Both the position numbers and the translations under genes were made by a program. A DNA stretch of 57,231 nucleotides, taken from Bacteroidales bacterium UBA1714 (GTDB lineage: Bacteria; Bacteroidota; Bacteroidia; Bacteroidales; Paludibacteraceae). The notes below the pieces were generated by a model. It worked only from the letters and a program-made list of their open reading frames with translations, was not told the origin of the DNA and did no database searches. Shown here one piece after another: positions 45,421-54,687 of the stretch (positions are counted from its first letter, which is position 1; every line of letters starts with the position of its first letter). The DNA lies in assembly GCA_002317295.1 (NCBI GenBank), contig DCIY01000035.1, positions 3,125 through 60,355 on the forward strand, given 5' to 3'.

Positions 45421-46947
45421 TTACGCCGCCACTTCATCTATATACTCTCGTTTGAGCCATAACAGCGCATAGAAGAGTAAGGGCAACAACAGGCCAATGA
45501 TGATGGATAGAGCCAGCGTTTTGAGCAACTTAGGAGAGGCTGACGATGGATTCATATGCGCATTATCCACGATACGAACCGAAACAGGTTGGGAAGCCAG
45601 ACTGAGTGCATTTTGTTCACGCATTTGGCACAGGTAAGAATACAGATTCTCCTGTATTTGACAATTGCGTTCCAACTCCAAATAGGTACGTTGTTGCTCA
45701 GGAACCGATTCCAATAACGAGGCATACTGCGATGCCTGTTCTCTGATTTGAGATTGACGAATCATCAAGGTCTTACGGGTATTGGCTACACCGGTTCTCA
45801 AACTTTGACGCTGGGCCACAATGCGAGCATCCAAATCCTGGATAATCGGATTGGACTCTGTTGCATTTTGAATCAATATATTTCGATCACTCAACAACCG
45901 ATTGTATACAGAAATCAGGTCTTTGAGCGTAATATCACTTAACTCTTGTCCGGCAGGGACTACCGCAAACGCATTGGACGGATCAGCAATAAACTGTCCC
46001 ACATAATCCACAATCTGTATTTGGGTCTTGATTTCGGCCAAATGTTGCTCATATTGATCCGAATTGGTCTTATACATGATCGCCGTTTGATCCAAATTGG
46101 CAATCTGGTGATGACGTTTGTAGTCTTCCAACGCTTTGGAAGCTTGCATCAAATCCTGATTGACCACTTGCAACCGCTCCTCAATAAACTGAGCCGTTTC
46201 CATCGCTACGCAGTTTTTATCCCACGAGGCGTCCTGATTATACAGAGCAATCATTTCGTTCATGATATCCTCCATCTGCCGTGGGCAGGAAGAAACGGCA
46301 GACAAACGTATAATCTGCGACTCTTTATTCAATCGGGTAACAGCCACTTGCTCCTTAAGCACAGCTGCTCTCACCGCTTGGGGCCAGATACGCAAACGGT
46401 ACTTGCCCTGCAAGCTATCATTGGCTAAAGTTAGAGTCAAATGGCCCAAGTCGGTAGCAATGGGTTGTTGCAACGAAGTCACTCGATAGGTAGCGTGATG
46501 GAACAAACCATAACCAATGCGTACACGACAGTGATGTTCGCGTACCTGCACACGAATAATAATCAGTTTGTCGTCGTGAATAGAATCCAAACTGGCAGTC
46601 ATATCCACCCTCGGATACTGCATGCGCCACGCCCCCAATTGACGATGCGCGCAATCCGTGGTAAGGTGAAGATTGGCCACCACATGCTCCAACAATCGCT
46701 GTGAAGTGAGTATTTCTATCTCATCCGCTGTCCTTTTTTCGCCACCATAACCCATCATGCGCATCATTTCATCCTGACGAGACTGGTTCCGTTCATCCAC
46801 CGAGCGCACCATCAGGGATGTGCTGACCTGAAACGACTGCGGAGTGGTCACAAAATGCAGCCCCCCTAACAGCAGGCAAACAAACAGAGTAACAATAAAC
46901 CAATACCAGTGGCGAATAGACCATTTGATGATATCTCGAATTTCCAT
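45421..46947 (-). CDS. Wzz-like polysaccharide co-polymerase/chain-length regulator
   Basis: 508 residues. Transmembrane segments near residues 15-35 and 475-495 flank a long periplasmic part with extended coiled coil (about 250-440, rich in Q, E and L), the Wzz/PCP arrangement. No kinase domain (Walker A) is present, so this is the PCP part only. It regulates export or chain length of a surface polysaccharide and pairs with the Wza-like gene just upstream (46963-47619). Confidence 0.85.
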   Translation of the reverse strand: MEIRDIIKWSIRHWYWFIVTLFVCLLLGGLHFVTTPQSFQVSTSLMVRSVDERNQSRQDEMMRMMGYGGEKRTADEIEILTSQRLLEHVVANLHLTTDCAHRQLGAWRMQYPRVDMTASLDSIHDDKLIIIRVQVREHHCRVRIGYGLFHHATYRVTSLQQPIATDLGHLTLTLANDSLQGKYRLRIWPQAVRAAVLKEQVAVTRLNKESQIIRLSAVSSCPRQMEDIMNEMIALYNQDASWDKNCVAMETAQFIEERLQVVNQDLMQASKALEDYKRHHQIANLDQTAIMYKTNSDQYEQHLAEIKTQIQIVDYVGQFIADPSNAFAVVPAGQELSDITLKDLISVYNRLLSDRNILIQNATESNPIIQDLDARIVAQRQSLRTGVANTRKTLMIRQSQIREQASQYASLLESVPEQQRTYLELERNCQIQENLYSYLCQMREQNALSLASQPVSVRIVDNAHMNPSSASPKLLKTLALSIIIGLLLPLLFYALLWLKREYIDEVAA

Positions 46948-46962
46948 AATAATATTCGTTCT

Positions 46963-47619
46963 TTAATCCCTTTTTACCACTTTGCCAAAACGGGGTGCCA
47001 CATAGATGATATCCCCTTTCTTTAGCGCAAACGCAGGGGATAAAAAGAGTTGCTTATCGTGCATATTCACCACATATTCTTTCACTTGACCCTGATCGAT
47101 ACGCAATACAGAAACCGATTGTCTGTTTGCATGAGTGGTCAAATCTCCTGCGGCAGCCAGCACATCCAATAGGGTCATATCACCCGAAAGTGCATAACGA
47201 CCCGGTTCAGCCACTTCGCCCAACACCGATACATAGGCGTTCGTACGATAAAGCAGAACCACCGGTTCTTTTACCTGTTGACCAATTAAACGGACCAATG
47301 TATCCTGTGCCTGACATTGGCTCATACCGGCCAAATGAATCTTGCCTAGAGACGGCATGGATATGGTGCCATCATCACCAATCCGGTAATTGGTTGGCCC
47401 CTCTGCATCCACCATGATGGGTTCTATATTAAACAACTCCACGGTGCGTTCATCCACCGCGGCCACACGAATCAATAATTCATCCCCCACTCCTAACACA
47501 TCACGAGAAATAGTGACCGAATTGGGGTACGAACCGGAATTGATATATGTCAACTCCCGACTACTCACACAAGCGGTGAGTAGCGGAAGCAGACAGACTA
47601 TAATCCATTGAGGTTTCAT
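46963..47619 (-). CDS. Wza-like polysaccharide export lipoprotein
   Basis: 218 residues from ATG 47619 (MKPQWIIVCLLPLLTAC), with a lipobox. The Poly_export core is VTISRDVLGVGDELLIRVAAVDERTVELF...GPTNYRIGDDGTISMPSLGKIHLAGMSQCQAQDTLVRLI, then an SLBB-type domain (NAYVSVLGEVAEPGRYALSGDMTLLDVLAAAGDLT). It forms the outer-membrane portal for polysaccharide export. An upstream ATG at 47628 would add three residues. Glycosyltransferases for the polymer are not adjacent. Confidence 0.9.
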   Translation of the reverse strand: MKPQWIIVCLLPLLTACVSSRELTYINSGSYPNSVTISRDVLGVGDELLIRVAAVDERTVELFNIEPIMVDAEGPTNYRIGDDGTISMPSLGKIHLAGMSQCQAQDTLVRLIGQQVKEPVVLLYRTNAYVSVLGEVAEPGRYALSGDMTLLDVLAAAGDLTTHANRQSVSVLRIDQGQVKEYVVNMHDKQLFLSPAFALKKGDIIYVAPRFGKVVKRD

Positions 47620-47647
47620 TATATCCAATAGTTAAGGTAAATAAGAT

Positions 47648-49084
47648 TTAGCGTAATTCTGCGCCTAAAGTATTGTAATTTTTATCATTGCGGCGGATAA
47701 TCAAACGACCATTACGAAGGGATTTGGACACTTCTTTTTCAGCCTTAACCTCTTGCCAACCGGTACTTTCCGTCACCTTCCACGAAGCACCCAATGTGAT
47801 GGTGGAACCATAGTGAGAAGTAGCAGCCACAGAGATATTCACCTTATCGTTGTCACGCTCCACCGTTACCGTACCGGCTTGGATATAATACGCTGTGTTA
47901 TAATACCACCCCTGATATTCCGTATCATACTCAAAGTCCGTCATCAATACGGTGGGGTAATCGTACCATTCATCTCCACCGGGTGAAGCCTGTACGGTAC
48001 CAGAAGTATACGTATCATTGATGGCATAATTGCCAACAGGAATAATGGTTTGATCGTCCGTTGTATCGGAGTACAAGAACATGTCAAATTCATAATCTTC
48101 GTTCCACATATAGACATCAAATCCGGCATAAGTTTCGTCATACTCTACTTCGACGGAATCACCAAATACGATCAAAATATCGGTAGGAGTGGTCGGTTCG
48201 TAGTCAAAGGTATAATCGTCATCGCCTCCGCCGCCGCCAATGCTGTCGGTTGGGTTGGCATCAAAATAAACATTGAGCGCATACACACGCATTTGCTTCA
48301 CGCAAGTCAAGGTTAAGGTATCCTCATTGACGTTTTTGATGATCAACACCGGTGTACCTTCCACTTCATCCTCAGAAGCATCCATATACTCCACATCTCC
48401 CGAAGAAGCTTCCACGTCAAAGTTCTTCTTAATCAGTCCGTCAATGGTAATACCCTTGATCGGCTTGGAAGCCGCAATGGTCATCGTAGCGCCAGCATTG
48501 CAGCTGAAATACTCGTTATAGCGAGCGCCTTGGGTGACATTGATATAGATATTGTTGTCAATAAAGGCATAAGCCTTATTGCTTCCCAGCGAATCAAAAG
48601 GCTCTACGATAGTCGGTTCATCATATACATACGTGGTATCCAACTGCATCGTGTCTTGACCAATCACCACTTTTCCTGTAATGGAAACAGTCTTGATATA
48701 AATAGATTTTTCTGAACGAGTAATCGAAATGACTACATCACCATTGGTCTTGGAACCTGCAAAAGTAAAATTCTGATCCGCTGCTTTTGCCAACGTTTCG
48801 GTAGAACCAAAAGTAGTATTGCCAACTTTCACCGCAATGGTATTTTTACCTGCAACATTGGAAGCGGCCACAATCTTCACTTCCGTTACTTCCGTAGCCC
48901 CAGTCAACGTTAATGTGGCTGAGGAGGTATATTGTGCACCACGTGCAGAACCTGTTGATTCAAAACCATATGGATCTGGGTTGCTGGTCCATCCTTTTGG
49001 CATGGAGGTTAAAAAACTAAAATCTACGGCACTAACCGTCATTACAGCCACTAAGGCCAGGCATAAAGCAAAAAGTTTTTTCAT
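47648..49084 (-). CDS. Secreted protein with shared C-terminal tail
   Basis: 478 residues from ATG 49084; signal peptide MKKLFALCLALVAVMTVSA. Beta-rich, with many Thr, Ser and Asp; a poly-Gly/Asp linker (IGGGGGDDDYTFDYEP) near residue 290 separates two domains. The end (LRNGRLIIRRNDKNYNTLGAELR) resembles the tails of the proteins at 1935 and 39019. Likely secreted or surface-bound; function unknown. First gene before the Wza/Wzz/topB set on the minus strand, with a promoter at 49124-49154. Confidence 0.75.
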   Translation of the reverse strand: MKKLFALCLALVAVMTVSAVDFSFLTSMPKGWTSNPDPYGFESTGSARGAQYTSSATLTLTGATEVTEVKIVAASNVAGKNTIAVKVGNTTFGSTETLAKAADQNFTFAGSKTNGDVVISITRSEKSIYIKTVSITGKVVIGQDTMQLDTTYVYDEPTIVEPFDSLGSNKAYAFIDNNIYINVTQGARYNEYFSCNAGATMTIAASKPIKGITIDGLIKKNFDVEASSGDVEYMDASEDEVEGTPVLIIKNVNEDTLTLTCVKQMRVYALNVYFDANPTDSIGGGGGDDDYTFDYEPTTPTDILIVFGDSVEVEYDETYAGFDVYMWNEDYEFDMFLYSDTTDDQTIIPVGNYAINDTYTSGTVQASPGGDEWYDYPTVLMTDFEYDTEYQGWYYNTAYYIQAGTVTVERDNDKVNISVAATSHYGSTITLGASWKVTESTGWQEVKAEKEVSKSLRNGRLIIRRNDKNYNTLGAELR

Positions 49085-49123
49085 ATTCATAATCATTTAA
49101 ACAGATTTTGCGAAAATACGCTG

Positions 49124-49154
49124 CAAAAGTACAAAAAAATTTTCAAATATGCAA
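49124..49154 (-). promoter_or_regulatory. Promoter of secreted protein/Wza/Wzz/topB set
   Basis: Minus-strand TTGCATAT and TACTTTTG with standard spacing. It overlaps the region used by the divergent gene at 49207. Confidence 0.72.
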
Positions 49155-49171
49155 AAAAAGTTGTATCTTTG
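49141..49171 (+). promoter_or_regulatory. Probable promoter of the glycosidase/carboxypeptidase fusion
   Basis: TATCTTTG at 49164-49171 followed by C; TTT instead of TTG at the -33 position. Overlaps the divergent promoter. Confidence 0.5.
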
Positions 49172-49206
49172 CACCAAAATTACGAATTATTTAATCATTT
49201 TTATCT

Positions 49207-51360
49207 ATGAAAAAGAATGTTCTAACCATTATTCTTATGCTGGGCACCCTTTGGGTGAGCGCTCAGTCTCAATTTCGTGCAGCGTGGTTCTCTACCGTAG
49301 CCAATATTGATTGGCCCTCTCGCGAGGCTATTGGCCATACAGATTTACAAAAACAGGAAATGATAGACCTGCTCAACCAGATGGAGGCCCTTCACCTGAA
49401 TACGGTCATTTTTCAGATTCGTCCTACCGCTGACGCTCTTTACCCGTCCAAACTGGAACCCTGGTCTCACTGGTTAACCGGTAAACAGGGACAAAACAAC
49501 GATATTCCCTATGATCCACTGGCCATGATGGTCGAAGAGGCGCACAAACGCCACATGGATGTTCATGTGTGGGTCAACCCCTATCGCGTGACCCTACCCT
49601 CGCAAAAACGCAGCGATCTCAGCCCCGACCATCTGATTAATCGTCACCCCGAGATGTTTTGGGAGTACGCCGGTCAGTGGTACTTTGAACCCGGTTTGGA
49701 CGAGACTCGCAAGTGGTTATGCGATGTGGTGGCAGATATTGTCACACGCTATGATATCCAGGGTGTCCATATCGATGACTATTTTTATCCATATCCCAAA
49801 ACCGGCTTGGCAATTCCGGATGCCGCATGTTTTAAAGCCCATCCACGGGGATATACGAATATTGAAGATTGGCGCCGCAATAATGTGAACATGGCCATGC
49901 GCGAGTTGCATGAGACGATTCATAGCATCAAACCGAACGTGCAATTTGGTATTGCTCCCTTTGGCATTTGGCGCAATATCCAAAACGATCCGCGAGGCAG
50001 CCAAACCAATGGTTTACAGAACTATGATGCCCTCTATGCCGATGTCTTATTGTGGATGCAGGAGGGTTGGATTGACTATGTGGTGCCCCAATTGTATTGG
50101 GAAATTGGTAAAACCGTGGCGGATCATGAGATTCTGGCCCATTGGTGGGCCGAGGCTAGTCTCCAAACCCATTGCCCGCTCTATATCGGCATGTCCGTCG
50201 GCAGACTGAAAGATCCCAAATTGGCACCCAAAGATCGTCCTATCCAACCGGATGCTGCTGATCCATGGCAGAATGGCAATGAGATTTGTCGCCAACTGGA
50301 TTTACACCAAACCATCCCCGGCATTCAAGGCGAAGTATTCTTCTCCCTGCGTGCTTTGTTACGGAACCCTCGCGGCATTTGTGACAGTCTGAAAACCAAG
50401 TATTTCCAACAATGGGTGCCGGCACCCCTTCCCGCTTCGGGTAAAATAGAATTGGCACCCTTACAAAAAGGGGACTTGATTGCCCTCGTGACACCTTCCG
50501 CTTTCTCTGATGAGGAGCAGGTATCCAAAATGGAAAAAGGGTTGCACAAATGGGGCTATCGTACCATTCGCTCGGAACACGTGATTGGCAGTGTACGAAC
50601 CATTCAGGACCGCTACGAAGATATGATGGCAGCCCTGCGCAATCCCGAAGTCAAGGCCATCTACTGCGTGCGAGGGGGTTATGCGGCATCGGATGTAATG
50701 GACCTCATTCCATTGGATACCCTGCGTCGTTATCCCAAGTGGATGATTGGTTACAGCGATATCACCATCTTCCTGAATGCATGGCAGGCGGCCGGTATGC
50801 CATCCATTCATGCCTCCATGTCCGCCGTGTTTGAGAATCTGCCGGCGCAGTGCAAAGAACAAACCCGCAGGGTATTGGCCGGTGAGCGTCCCAACTACCT
50901 GTTTGAAAGCCACCCACAAAACCACTTGGGTCATGCCGAAGGCATACTACTCGGGGGTAACATGTCCACTTTTACCGCCACGCTCATGAGCGCGTATGAC
51001 TGCACCCGCACAGACGAACCGATTATCTTAATGTTGGAAGATGTGGGCGAAACCGGCAATAACCTGCACCGTTGCCTCACCATTCTGGACCACTTCGGAT
51101 TACTCCATCGAGTGAAAGGACTGATGTTTGGAGAATATACAGATTTTCGCATGACCCCAGATGACTTGTCGGGTTTGAGTCATGGTGGCCGTTTCCGCGA
51201 TGCAGAAGATATTATTGCCCGTACACTTCAGGCCAAAGGAATCGATATACCTTGGGCATTGAATCTGCCGTTTGGACATGGCGAAGAGAATTATCCTTTC
51301 GTTCTGGGCGAAAAGATTCAGTTAGACGTTACTCCGACAGGTGTGACCATTCACTACTAA
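49207..51360 (+). CDS. Periplasmic GHL10-type glycosidase fused to LD-carboxypeptidase (S66)
   Basis: 717 residues. Signal peptide 1-20 (MKKNVLTIILMLGTLWVSAQ). Residues 22-400 are a family-10-like glycosidase (GHL10; related to E. coli DigH, which cuts denuded peptidoglycan): FRAAWFSTVANIDWPS, VIFQIRPTADALYPSKLEPWSHWLTG, VWVNPYR, IQGVHIDDYFYPYP. Residues 415-717 are an S66 LD-carboxypeptidase: GDLIALVTPSAFSDEEQV, RGGYAASDV, nucleophile in IGYSDIT (Ser517), LEDVGE (Glu611) and PFGHGEENYPF (His691). Both act on peptidoglycan, so one secreted protein may cleave glycan strands and trim stem peptides. S66 enzymes are usually cytoplasmic. The 3' end overlaps recF by 4 nt, convergent. Confidence 0.88.
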   Translation: MKKNVLTIILMLGTLWVSAQSQFRAAWFSTVANIDWPSREAIGHTDLQKQEMIDLLNQMEALHLNTVIFQIRPTADALYPSKLEPWSHWLTGKQGQNNDIPYDPLAMMVEEAHKRHMDVHVWVNPYRVTLPSQKRSDLSPDHLINRHPEMFWEYAGQWYFEPGLDETRKWLCDVVADIVTRYDIQGVHIDDYFYPYPKTGLAIPDAACFKAHPRGYTNIEDWRRNNVNMAMRELHETIHSIKPNVQFGIAPFGIWRNIQNDPRGSQTNGLQNYDALYADVLLWMQEGWIDYVVPQLYWEIGKTVADHEILAHWWAEASLQTHCPLYIGMSVGRLKDPKLAPKDRPIQPDAADPWQNGNEICRQLDLHQTIPGIQGEVFFSLRALLRNPRGICDSLKTKYFQQWVPAPLPASGKIELAPLQKGDLIALVTPSAFSDEEQVSKMEKGLHKWGYRTIRSEHVIGSVRTIQDRYEDMMAALRNPEVKAIYCVRGGYAASDVMDLIPLDTLRRYPKWMIGYSDITIFLNAWQAAGMPSIHASMSAVFENLPAQCKEQTRRVLAGERPNYLFESHPQNHLGHAEGILLGGNMSTFTATLMSAYDCTRTDEPIILMLEDVGETGNNLHRCLTILDHFGLLHRVKGLMFGEYTDFRMTPDDLSGLSHGGRFRDAEDIIARTLQAKGIDIPWALNLPFGHGEENYPFVLGEKIQLDVTPTGVTIHY

Positions 51361-52448
51361 TCGGCAGAACGCTCAATAGTAAAGACTTTGGATTTATCCT
51401 CCATACCCTGAAGGATCTGGGTGAGGTGTTGGCGGTCGGTATCCGTAATAAATATCTGACCAAAATCATCTTTCCCCACCAGTTGCAGAATACGTTCCAC
51501 TCGCTGGCTGTCCAGCTTATCAAAGATATCGTCCAGCAGTAAAATGGGTTTGCCCAAGTATAACGCCTGGGCCAGTTTCATCGCCAATAAATATGTTTTT
51601 TGTTGGCCCTGACTGCCTACACGCTTGAGCGGATAGGTATCCAGGAGCATCTCTATTTCATCCTTATGTATCCCCTGACTGGTCCAACCCAAAATCACAT
51701 CGCGCTGGCGAGTAGTTGCCATAGCCTGACGCAAATCGCGGGTTTGTAATTGGCTGATATAACTCAGGCTGACCTTTTCCTCTCCGCCACTGATTTGCTC
51801 GTAGAGCGATTGGAAGATAGGCACAAACGCCTCAACAAATCGACTGCGACTTTCAAAAATATATTGAGCCGGTTCTGCCATTTGTTCATCATAAATGACA
51901 ATCATCTCCTCCTGGGCAGGTGTCCATCCCGGGGTATCAGCCCATTGTTTAAGCAATGCGTTGCGCTGTTTGAGTAAACTATTGTAGCGAGTAAGGTGCT
52001 CCAGATAGGTGTGATCCTGCTGCGCAATCACGGTGTCCATAAACTTACGACGCTCTTCCGAACCTTCTGCTATGAGCATGGAGTCTTCGGGAGAAACCAT
52101 CACCAACGGAATCTTACCAATATGATCCAATAACCGTTTATAATCTTTCTGCCCCACTCTGAACTGCTTCTTCACCCCCGCCTTGATACCACAACTCACC
52201 ACCATCTCTTCGTGATCATCATCCTCATAGCGCGCTTGCACCATCGCTAACGATTCACCATGAGTGATATTTTGCGAATCAATGGCAGAAAAAGCCGATT
52301 TGGTAAAAGACATCAGATAGATAGCGTCCAGGATATTGGTTTTACCCTGGCCGTTGAGTCCGATGAGACAATTGATTTTCGGGGAAAAATCAAATTGCTC
52401 CTGTCGGATGCTTTTCCAATTCACCAAATGAAGTTCACGCAAAATCAT
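51357..52448 (-). CDS. recF: DNA replication and repair protein RecF
   Basis: 363 residues from ATG 52448 (an earlier ATG at 52454 gives two more residues). SMC-like ATPase: LHLVNWKSIRQEQFDFSPKINCLIGLNGQGKTNILDAIYLMSF (Walker A GLNGQGKTN), RVGSQGQQKTYLLAMKLAQAL (signature) and ILLLDDIFDKLD (Walker B). It loads RecA at gaps with RecO and RecR. The 5' end overlaps the NtrC-type regulator gene by 14-20 nt on the same strand. Confidence 0.94.
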   Translation of the reverse strand: MILRELHLVNWKSIRQEQFDFSPKINCLIGLNGQGKTNILDAIYLMSFTKSAFSAIDSQNITHGESLAMVQARYEDDDHEEMVVSCGIKAGVKKQFRVGQKDYKRLLDHIGKIPLVMVSPEDSMLIAEGSEERRKFMDTVIAQQDHTYLEHLTRYNSLLKQRNALLKQWADTPGWTPAQEEMIVIYDEQMAEPAQYIFESRSRFVEAFVPIFQSLYEQISGGEEKVSLSYISQLQTRDLRQAMATTRQRDVILGWTSQGIHKDEIEMLLDTYPLKRVGSQGQQKTYLLAMKLAQALYLGKPILLLDDIFDKLDSQRVERILQLVGKDDFGQIFITDTDRQHLTQILQGMEDKSKVFTIERSAD

Positions 52449-53598
52449 GGACATCCTTCTGTTCTATACGCTCCCCGGAAAGGATAATTAATCGTTCCAC
52501 CACATTGCGTAACTCACGCACATTACCCGTCCAAGAACGTTCCTGAAGTGCTTGAATGGCAGATGGAGAAAAGACTTTGATTTTTACCCGCTGTTCCGCA
52601 CATATCTGCTGAGCAAAATACGCAATGAGCAACGGAATATCTTCCTTCCGTTCGTCCAAATCCGGTACATGAATCGGAATGACATTCAATCGATGATACA
52701 GATCCTCCCGGAAGTTTCCTTCCTCTATCTCGTGCAACAGATTCTTATTGGTAGCAGCGATGACACGCACATTGACATGAATCGTTTTATCCGAACCCAC
52801 TCGGGTAATCTCATTTTCCTGCAAGGCCCGCAACACTTTGGTTTGTGCGGCCAGAGACATATCGCCTATCTCGTCCAAAAACAGCGTTCCGCCATCGGCC
52901 TGTTCAAACTTACCGGCTCTGTCTTTGACCGCCCCGGTAAACGACCCTTTGACATGGCCAAACAGTTCGCTCTCTATCAACTCGGACGGAATGGCAGCAC
53001 AATTCACCTCCACCAGAGGCTGTTTGGCGCGCGTCGACTGCTCATGCAACATACGGGCCACCACTTCCTTGCCGGTACCGTTGGAACCCGTAATCAGCAC
53101 ACGGGCATCCGTGGCAGCCACCTTGGCAATCATCTCCCTGACGCGAGTCATTGCCAGCGACTCACCCACCATCGTATACTTGCTGTTAATCTGCTGCTTG
53201 AGTTCCTTCACTTCTTCGTTTTTGGCCTGCACTTGTTGCTGCAGATTATAACTGTTGAGCGCATTCTTAGTAGTCACCAGCAGACGGTTGAGGTCAATGG
53301 GTTTGGTAATAAAATCAAACGCACCCAATTTAATTGCCTCCACTGCCGTTTCGATATTGCCATGGCCGGAAATCATCACCATTGGACACTTGCCCCCATA
53401 TTGAGCCAATACCTCCATGCCATCCTTGCCGGGCATTTTGATATCGCAATATATGAGATCATATTCCCCATTTTGGGCCATGGTTAAACCCTTTTCTCCA
53501 TCTTCCGCAACATCAATCTCATATTCCTCAAACTCCAGGATTTCCTTGAGCGTATTACGAATCGCACGCTCATCATCTATGATCAATATTTTAGCCAT
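52435..53598 (-). CDS. NtrC-type sigma-54-dependent response regulator without C-terminal HTH
   Basis: 387 residues from ATG 53598 (MAKILIIDDERAIRNTLKEIL). Receiver domain with DLIYCDIKMPGKDG (phospho-Asp) and Lys in FITKPID. Central AAA+ domain: GSNGTGKEVVARMLHE (Walker A), ELFGHVKGSFTGAVKDRAG (GSFTGA, the sigma-54 contact loop, usually GAFTGA), GGTLFLDEIGDM (Walker B), and SWTGNVRELRNVVERL. It stops at ERIEQKDVHDFA with no Fis-type DNA-binding domain, a form found in other Bacteroidetes. No histidine kinase gene is adjacent. An upstream ATG at 53625 precedes the transcript. Confidence 0.9.
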   Translation of the reverse strand: MAKILIIDDERAIRNTLKEILEFEEYEIDVAEDGEKGLTMAQNGEYDLIYCDIKMPGKDGMEVLAQYGGKCPMVMISGHGNIETAVEAIKLGAFDFITKPIDLNRLLVTTKNALNSYNLQQQVQAKNEEVKELKQQINSKYTMVGESLAMTRVREMIAKVAATDARVLITGSNGTGKEVVARMLHEQSTRAKQPLVEVNCAAIPSELIESELFGHVKGSFTGAVKDRAGKFEQADGGTLFLDEIGDMSLAAQTKVLRALQENEITRVGSDKTIHVNVRVIAATNKNLLHEIEEGNFREDLYHRLNVIPIHVPDLDERKEDIPLLIAYFAQQICAEQRVKIKVFSPSAIQALQERSWTGNVRELRNVVERLIILSGERIEQKDVHDFA

Positions 53599-53614
53599 AC
53601 TCTCAATTTTTGTG

Positions 53615-53645
53615 CAAAGATACAACGATTTTTTGGAATATGCAA
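53615..53645 (-). promoter_or_regulatory. Promoter of the response regulator-recF pair
   Basis: Minus-strand TTGCATAT and TATCTTTG with standard spacing. The leader before ATG 53598 is about 10 nt. Confidence 0.72.
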
Positions 53646-53649
53646 ACTT

Positions 53650-54468
53650 TTAACAAAAAATTTGATCTCCACAGGCCATGTATTGGATTTGCGCACCCAT
53701 GATAGACTGGAGTTGTGCAAACGGCTCCGTTCCGGTACAATGCATGGTATAAAATCGGGTTTTCTTATATAGCATCAGTTCCGTGGCCAATTGACGAATA
53801 AACGTCGCCTCGTCCGCCGATTCCAGACCACTCTTCATCAGGTGCATGCCGGCGAGCACATAGTCAGGTGCATGCCCGAGCAATTGAGTGCATCGGTTCA
53901 GGATATTGACGATTCCCCGATGAGCACAACCGGCTATGAGCACCGAGGTGTCTTCCTCTTGAATCATCAGGTTCTGCTCGTGGCAGAAAGTGTCCTTCTC
54001 TTTCTTATCAGGACCAAATAACAGTCGGTTACCATGAGGATAACAGCAGTCTCCCTGTACATTGGAAAAAAGCGTCAAATGCTCGTTGATACGAGTAACA
54101 GCCTGACTCTTCACTAAGCGTTGATTATCAGCCAATTGTGGATTCAATCCAATAAAACTCAGACCTTCTTCACGCAGGGAGTAGTGGGGCAAAAAGGCAT
54201 CCGGATGCACATATACAGAGGCGTGGTCATTGTTCCTGAGAAATGACTCCAGTCCTCCACCATGATCGTAATGCCCATGCGAAACAATCGCCACATTTAC
54301 GTCTTTGAGGTCGATTCCCAGACGCTGCGCATTCTGCCAATACAGGTCACCTTGTCCCATATCAAAGAGGATATTCTGCCCATCTTGCAAATGAATGTGC
54401 AGACTCAACCCATGTTCCACTGGCAATCCTTTACCACTGGTGTTCTCTATAAGGGATGTGATAATCAT
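53650..54468 (-). CDS. MBL-fold metallohydrolase
   Basis: 272 residues, soluble. Metal motif IVSHGHYDHGGGLESFL (HxHxDH, residues about 61-77), later ERIN-type strands, LIAGCAHRGIVNILNRC and the closing FYTMHCTGTEPFAQL. It resembles the MBL-fold proteins linked to dihydropterin/ribofuranosyl-aminobenzene phosphate synthase chemistry. The substrate is unknown. Promoter at 54488-54518. Confidence 0.85.
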   Translation of the reverse strand: MIITSLIENTSGKGLPVEHGLSLHIHLQDGQNILFDMGQGDLYWQNAQRLGIDLKDVNVAIVSHGHYDHGGGLESFLRNNDHASVYVHPDAFLPHYSLREEGLSFIGLNPQLADNQRLVKSQAVTRINEHLTLFSNVQGDCCYPHGNRLLFGPDKKEKDTFCHEQNLMIQEEDTSVLIAGCAHRGIVNILNRCTQLLGHAPDYVLAGMHLMKSGLESADEATFIRQLATELMLYKKTRFYTMHCTGTEPFAQLQSIMGAQIQYMACGDQIFC

Positions 54469-54487
54469 GATTTCTTAAATATGCATG

Positions 54488-54518
54488 CAAAATTAGTGCT
54501 TTTTTGGCAAATATGCAA
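54488..54518 (-). promoter_or_regulatory. Promoter of MBL hydrolase
   Basis: Minus-strand TTGCATAT and TAATTTTG with the standard spacing. Confidence 0.7.
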
Positions 54519-54557
54519 ATTTTAACCTCCTGCATATGAACTTTTCCGCTATAATTC

Positions 54558-54588
54558 TTGCATATATCAAAAAAAAATTGTACTTTTG
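54558..54588 (+). promoter_or_regulatory. Promoter of the accessory island (GHKL/STAS-like pair)
   Basis: TTGCATAT at 54558 and TACTTTTG at 54581. A roughly 90-nt leader follows, holding two hairpins (54606-54641 and 54649-54664), before ATG 54688. Confidence 0.7.
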
Positions 54589-54605
54589 CGTCGCAAAACG
54601 CAAAT

Positions 54606-54641
54606 AGTCCCACCGCCGGACGTAAAATGGCGGACATATTA
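54606..54641 (+). repeat. Island repeat, copy 1 (CCGCC/GGCGG hairpin)
   Basis: The unit reads ACCGCCGGACGTAAAATGGCGG followed by ACATATT. The stem is CCGCC (54611-54615 region) with GGCGG. Copies 2 (55669-55702) and 3 (56081-56112) lie before or after each following gene unit. A second small hairpin (GCGTT-TACT-AACGC, 54650-54663) occurs next to it and again at 56218-56231. Confidence 0.8.
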
Positions 54642-54687
54642 AAATAAAGGCGTTTACTAACGCTTGACTGCAAAAACAAAGAAACAT

